DNA of 64,000 nt. Source: Emergencia timonensis (lineage in GTDB: Bacteria; Bacillota; Clostridia; Peptostreptococcales; Anaerovoracaceae). Each line of letters begins with the position of its first letter. Position 1 is the stretch's first letter. The stretch lies in assembly GCF_900086585.1 (NCBI RefSeq), contig NZ_FLKM01000008.1, forward strand, positions 1,933,652 through 1,997,651, in the 5' to 3' direction. Positions 60,845 to 64,000 of the stretch are shown in pieces. Below the pieces are notes generated by a model, which was not told where the DNA came from, ran no database searches, and worked only from the letters and a program-made list of their open reading frames with translations. The position numbers were made by a program, and so were the translations under genes.

Positions 60845-62233
60845 ATGGATACAAAAAAACATGAGGGCAGCTTCAAGAAAGCCATTGGCCCATTCAGCGG
60901 CATCAGCATCGTTGCCGGCATGGTAATCGGATCAGGCGTCTATTATCTGGGCAGTTACGTGTTAGAGAGAACGGGACTGAGCATGGGATGGTCGCTAGTC
61001 GCCTGGATTGTGGGCGGATTCATTACCATTGTCGGAGGACTGTGTTTTGCGGAACTGGGGGCAAGTATGCCTGTTGCAGGCGGGCAGACTGTTTATCTCA
61101 GCAAAGCCTACAGCCCGGCTTTTGGATTTATCAATGGGTTTTCCTGCTTTCTGCTGACGGGCTCCGGCGGCGTGGCGGCCTTGGCAATGGCGGCAGTAAC
61201 TGCCTATCGAACCGTATTTGAGATCAGCGATATCATGGTCAAGGTGCTTGCAATTGCGATCATACTGGTTCTGATGGTCATCAACCTGCTGGGAGTCAAG
61301 GAGATGACCTTCTATCAGAATTTTTCCATGGTCATCAGAATGGTGCCGATTTTGATGATTATTATAGCAGGTTTCATCATGGGGAACGAATCTCCAGATC
61401 TGAGTTTGTCTTTGGCGGGAACTTCTGCCGAAGGCGGCGGCGTGACAGCCGTAATTTCCATGATTGGATTTGCCACCTTTGCTTCTTTGTGGGCATATGA
61501 CGGCTGGTATAACCTCAATACCGTAGCAGAAGAGATGAAAAACCCGAAAAAGGATCTGCCTTTTGCGATTATCACTTCGCTGATCGGCGTGACCTTGATT
61601 TACGTCCTATTCTATTTGGCGGTATATAAAGTGCTTCCGAGTGAGGACATTGCTGAAATGATCAATTCAGGGAATCTCTATCTGGGCAATGAAGTCGTCA
61701 GCAGGACGCTGGGCGGCACTGGAATCTGGATTCTGCTCATCTGTATGACCATAGGCATTGTCGGCTCTGCCAACGTCAATACCCTTTGTGACCCCCGTAC
61801 TTATTATGCCATGGCAAAAGAAGGTTACTTCCCGAAATTATTCGGTCATCTGAGCGAGAAACACGGCGTGCCTTCTTACGGAATTATCGTTTCTGCCGGC
61901 ATGGCCGTATTGCTGGTCATCTTCAACAGTCTGCAGGAATTGACCGATATGCTGATTTTCACGACTTCTATCTTGAATTTAATGACGATTTATGGTGTAC
62001 TGATTATGAGGAAAAAATATCCCGATATCGAGAGACCGTATAAAGTCTGGGGCGGAAAATTTACGATTTATCTGACCAGCCTCATGTATGTTGTCTTGAT
62101 GGTAAACGAATTTATCGATGCGCCGAAAGCCGCCATTACAGGTGTTGGCATTACGGTGGCAGGCTTGATTGTTTATCTGTATTTCAAAAAGAAAAACGGA
62201 GGAGAAGAATACAAAGGTGAAGGAATTGAATAA
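60845..62233 (+). CDS. APC-superfamily amino acid permease
   Basis: A 462-residue permease with twelve helices, amino acid-polyamine-organocation type (LAT/YfnA-like): SIVAGMVIGSGVYYL in helix 1 with the substrate-binding glycines, GGLCFAELGASMPVAGGQTVYL, ASLWAYDGWYNLNTVAEEMKNPKKDLPFAI. In the dipeptidase operon it could take up the dipeptide or exchange its amino acid products. AGGAGGAAAAA precedes the ATG. Confidence 0.9.
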   Translation: MDTKKHEGSFKKAIGPFSGISIVAGMVIGSGVYYLGSYVLERTGLSMGWSLVAWIVGGFITIVGGLCFAELGASMPVAGGQTVYLSKAYSPAFGFINGFSCFLLTGSGGVAALAMAAVTAYRTVFEISDIMVKVLAIAIILVLMVINLLGVKEMTFYQNFSMVIRMVPILMIIIAGFIMGNESPDLSLSLAGTSAEGGGVTAVISMIGFATFASLWAYDGWYNLNTVAEEMKNPKKDLPFAIITSLIGVTLIYVLFYLAVYKVLPSEDIAEMINSGNLYLGNEVVSRTLGGTGIWILLICMTIGIVGSANVNTLCDPRTYYAMAKEGYFPKLFGHLSEKHGVPSYGIIVSAGMAVLLVIFNSLQELTDMLIFTTSILNLMTIYGVLIMRKKYPDIERPYKVWGGKFTIYLTSLMYVVLMVNEFIDAPKAAITGVGITVAGLIVYLYFKKKNGGEEYKGEGIE

Positions 62234-63611
62234 AGCGAAGTACGAGAATTTGAAATATCTTGCTGTGGAACTGCCGGAAGATATTCTGAAAGAAAAGTGG
62301 AGCGGAAATTTTGACAGGGCAAAAAAGCTGATCGCACAGCGATTATCTGAAGACATCCCCCTGGCGCTGCGGTGCAGGCTGGGTTTGGAGCTGAAAAACC
62401 TGAAGGACTTGGAAAACTGTTATACTGTGACGAGAGAAGAGGCGCTGCAGCAGGTACGGGAACGAATTCCGGAGATGAGTGAAGAGGAGTTTGACCGACT
62501 TCAGCTGGAAGGAAAGCTGGACTGGATTTATCTGAACGGCAAAATGATGTACCTGGACAGTTTCTGCGCGACACTGTTCAAAGTGAACCCTTCACTGTGG
62601 CAGCGTTCCTGCCAGGGCGATCAGAGCGACTATCAGATTTTGGATGACCTAATCGCAGGTTTAGAAGATGGGCAGGAGACTTGCTGCCACATTCATATCA
62701 AACAGGAAGTCTCCCTGAAAGAGCGGGCTGTGGAAGAGGGGAAGACTTTGCGGGTACACATGCCCGTGCCCCTTGAACGGGAGCAGGTTCAAAACCTGCA
62801 GCTGCTGGAAGTGACCCCCGCTCCTGTCTGTATGGCAGAAGAGGATGCGCCTCAGCCGACTCTTTATTTTGAGGCACCGGCTGCTATCGGACAGATATTC
62901 TCTGTGGAATACGCATTTGACCATCATACTGTTTATGTGGACTTGGGCAACCCAGAGCGACAGAAAGCCGCCATGGAGCCATTTCCAGAGGAGACGAAAG
63001 CCTATCTCTCGGAAGAACTGCCTCACATCCAGTTCACGCCCTATCTGCGGTCCCTGGCAGCAGAAATCACAGAAGGGGAGAGCAATCCCCTTTTGATCGC
63101 CCGCCGCATTTACGATTTTATTACGACCAAGGTAAGCTACGCTTTCATGCGGGATTATGCCTGCATCGACCATCTCGCTGAGTATTGTGCCTTGAATCTG
63201 AAAGGGGACTGCGGCGTGCAGGCGCTGCTGTTCATCACGCTCTGCAGGATAGCAGGCATTCCGGCAAAGTGGCAGTCAGGTATTGATGCGAAACCGGGTG
63301 ATGTGGGGGAACATGACTGGGCCATGTTCTATGTGCCCGGAAGCGGCTGGGTGTATGCGGATCTCTCTTATGGAGGTTCCTCCTACATCAGAGGCGCTTA
63401 CGACCGCTGGAACTACTTCTTCGGCAATGCAGACCCTTACCGCATACCGATTAACAATGCATTCCAAAAGGATTTTGAACCTCCGAAGAAGTTTTGGAGA
63501 AATGACCCGTATGACAATCAGTCGGGCGAAGCGGAATACGAAGACCACGGCGTACGGAGTGATGATCTGCTATATCGTTATCAGGAAATCGATATCCATC
63601 GTATCAAATAA
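62217..63611 (+). CDS. Transglutaminase-like domain protein
   Basis: A 464-residue protein with a C-terminal transglutaminase-like (papain-fold) domain: Cys332 in LKGDCGVQALLF, His366 in EHDWAMFYVPGSGW and Asp382 in YADLSYGG form a complete catalytic triad. The N-terminal 280 residues match no family I know but fit the common layout of cytoplasmic transglutaminase-like peptidases. Probably hydrolyses peptide bonds. The GTG at 62217 is chosen because GGAGGAG lies upstream; it overlaps the permease by 17 bases, so it belongs to the sigma-54 operon. Confidence 0.82.
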   Translation: MKELNKAKYENLKYLAVELPEDILKEKWSGNFDRAKKLIAQRLSEDIPLALRCRLGLELKNLKDLENCYTVTREEALQQVRERIPEMSEEEFDRLQLEGKLDWIYLNGKMMYLDSFCATLFKVNPSLWQRSCQGDQSDYQILDDLIAGLEDGQETCCHIHIKQEVSLKERAVEEGKTLRVHMPVPLEREQVQNLQLLEVTPAPVCMAEEDAPQPTLYFEAPAAIGQIFSVEYAFDHHTVYVDLGNPERQKAAMEPFPEETKAYLSEELPHIQFTPYLRSLAAEITEGESNPLLIARRIYDFITTKVSYAFMRDYACIDHLAEYCALNLKGDCGVQALLFITLCRIAGIPAKWQSGIDAKPGDVGEHDWAMFYVPGSGWVYADLSYGGSSYIRGAYDRWNYFFGNADPYRIPINNAFQKDFEPPKKFWRNDPYDNQSGEAEYEDHGVRSDDLLYRYQEIDIHRIK

Positions 63612-63646
63612 ACCCTATCGGTGATGTAAGGTCAGAATTGATAACG

Positions 63647-63690
63647 AAGCTGATGTGAAGAGAAATTTTTTACATCAGCTTTTTTGTTTT
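63647..63690 (+). terminator. Terminator of the sigma-54 operon
   Basis: AAGCTGATGT (63647-63656) pairs with ACATCAGCTT (63672-63681), followed by TTTTTG. Confidence 0.9.
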
Positions 63691-63821
63691 TTTGGAAATC
63701 CTTGTCCCTTTTTTGACAAATTTCGAGTTATATATTTATACGACAAAATTTAGCAATATCCCTCAAAAAATAGAGTGTATATAGTTAAAGGGATAATGTA
63801 TCAATCAAAGGGGAGTCAGAA

Positions 63822-64000
63822 ATGAAAGCAAAATTACCGATACTATTTGCTAGTATATCACTGGGATTCTATATTTTTTGTCTGCTGGAAATGAAAAACG
63901 GTGCCGAAGGCATTATCAGCAGACTGATCGAGCAGGGAAGTTACGACAACGCATACCATTATATTGACGGCTGGGCCTATGATTATACAGGCGTACAGCA
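63822..64000 (+). CDS. Partial ORF, N-terminal membrane-anchored protein
   Basis: The first 59 residues of a gene running off the window. It starts after AGGGGAGTCAGAA with MKAKLPILFASISLGFYIFC, a signal anchor or signal peptide, then a polar stretch with EGIISRLIEQG and YHYIDGWAYDYTG. No family recognised from this piece. An AT-rich region with TTGACA at 63713 likely holds its promoter. Confidence 0.6.
   Translation, partial: MKAKLPILFASISLGFYIFCLLEMKNGAEGIISRLIEQGSYDNAYHYIDGWAYDYTGVQ

Overview
The window looks like a chromosomal stretch of an anaerobic, low-to-moderate GC Gram-positive bacterium of the Clostridia type. The signs are strong GGAGG ribosome sites, T-tailed intrinsic terminators, a Gram-positive LexA box, an infC-rpmI-rplT operon whose infC starts at ATT, many PadR/AraC/IclR regulators and B12-dependent one-carbon enzymes. 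No insertion sequence, phage, rRNA or CRISPR array was seen. Its most notable content is a complete pyrrolysine (Pyl, 22nd amino acid) system next to Pyl-containing methylamine methyltransferases. LAYOUT. 1-4516: 3' end of argH, malic enzyme, fumarase and a GPH-type transporter. 4611-6717: PadR regulator, DUF4180 protein and amidohydrolase in an overlapping operon behind a tandem palindromic operator. 6835-10829 (minus): CorA-type transporter, alanine-racemase-like enzyme, short UroD/MtbA-like methyltransferase and ornithine-racemase-like enzyme. 11031-14371: a duplicated 42-nt element, a non-Pyl MttB-superfamily methyltransferase and an NhaC-type antiporter. 14481-17484 (minus): radical SAM protein, C_GCAxxG_C_C protein and AraC regulator with a PocR-like sensor. 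18091-33089: methylamine/Pyl island with mttC, mttB (amber at 19922), mtbB (amber at 21523), a second corrinoid protein, an MtbA-like/thioredoxin-like fusion, a MetH-activation-like protein, a RamA-like activator, pylB, pylC, pylSc, pylD, pylT (31081-31152), a CobW-type GTPase, pylSn and a PadR regulator. Three copies of one structured intergenic repeat lie at 18091, 24249 and 32972. 33119-40429: LysO-like exporter, MoxR/VWA pair, two-component system, secreted SLH-M13 peptidase. 40494-41234: lexA with its operator. 41361-48706: Mrp-type antiporter cluster with three ND5-like subunits and a 53-residue membrane protein. 49144-55769: FIST protein, aldehyde dehydrogenase, a 913-base gap with a likely structured RNA and repeats, MATE pump, IclR regulator, AEC transporter. 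55795-57088: infC leader and operon. 57242-63611: sigma-54 activator, beta-lactamase-fold protein without the catalytic serine, then a sigma-54 promoter driving dipeptidase, APC permease and transglutaminase-like protein. 63822-end: partial ORF. HOW IT WORKS TOGETHER. PylB, PylC and PylD make Pyl from lysine, the split PylSn/PylSc charges the CUA tRNA, and the tRNA decodes the amber codons in MttB and MtbB. These move methyl groups from tri- and dimethylamine onto the corrinoid proteins. The RamA-like protein would re-reduce inactive corrinoid, and the MtbA-like fusion is the only candidate methyl acceptor enzyme here. No pterin-dependent acceptor (MtgA/MtrH type) and no monomethylamine MtmB was seen. 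By hand count 13 of 60 complete genes end in TAG, none of them inside the island, so amber still serves as a normal stop.
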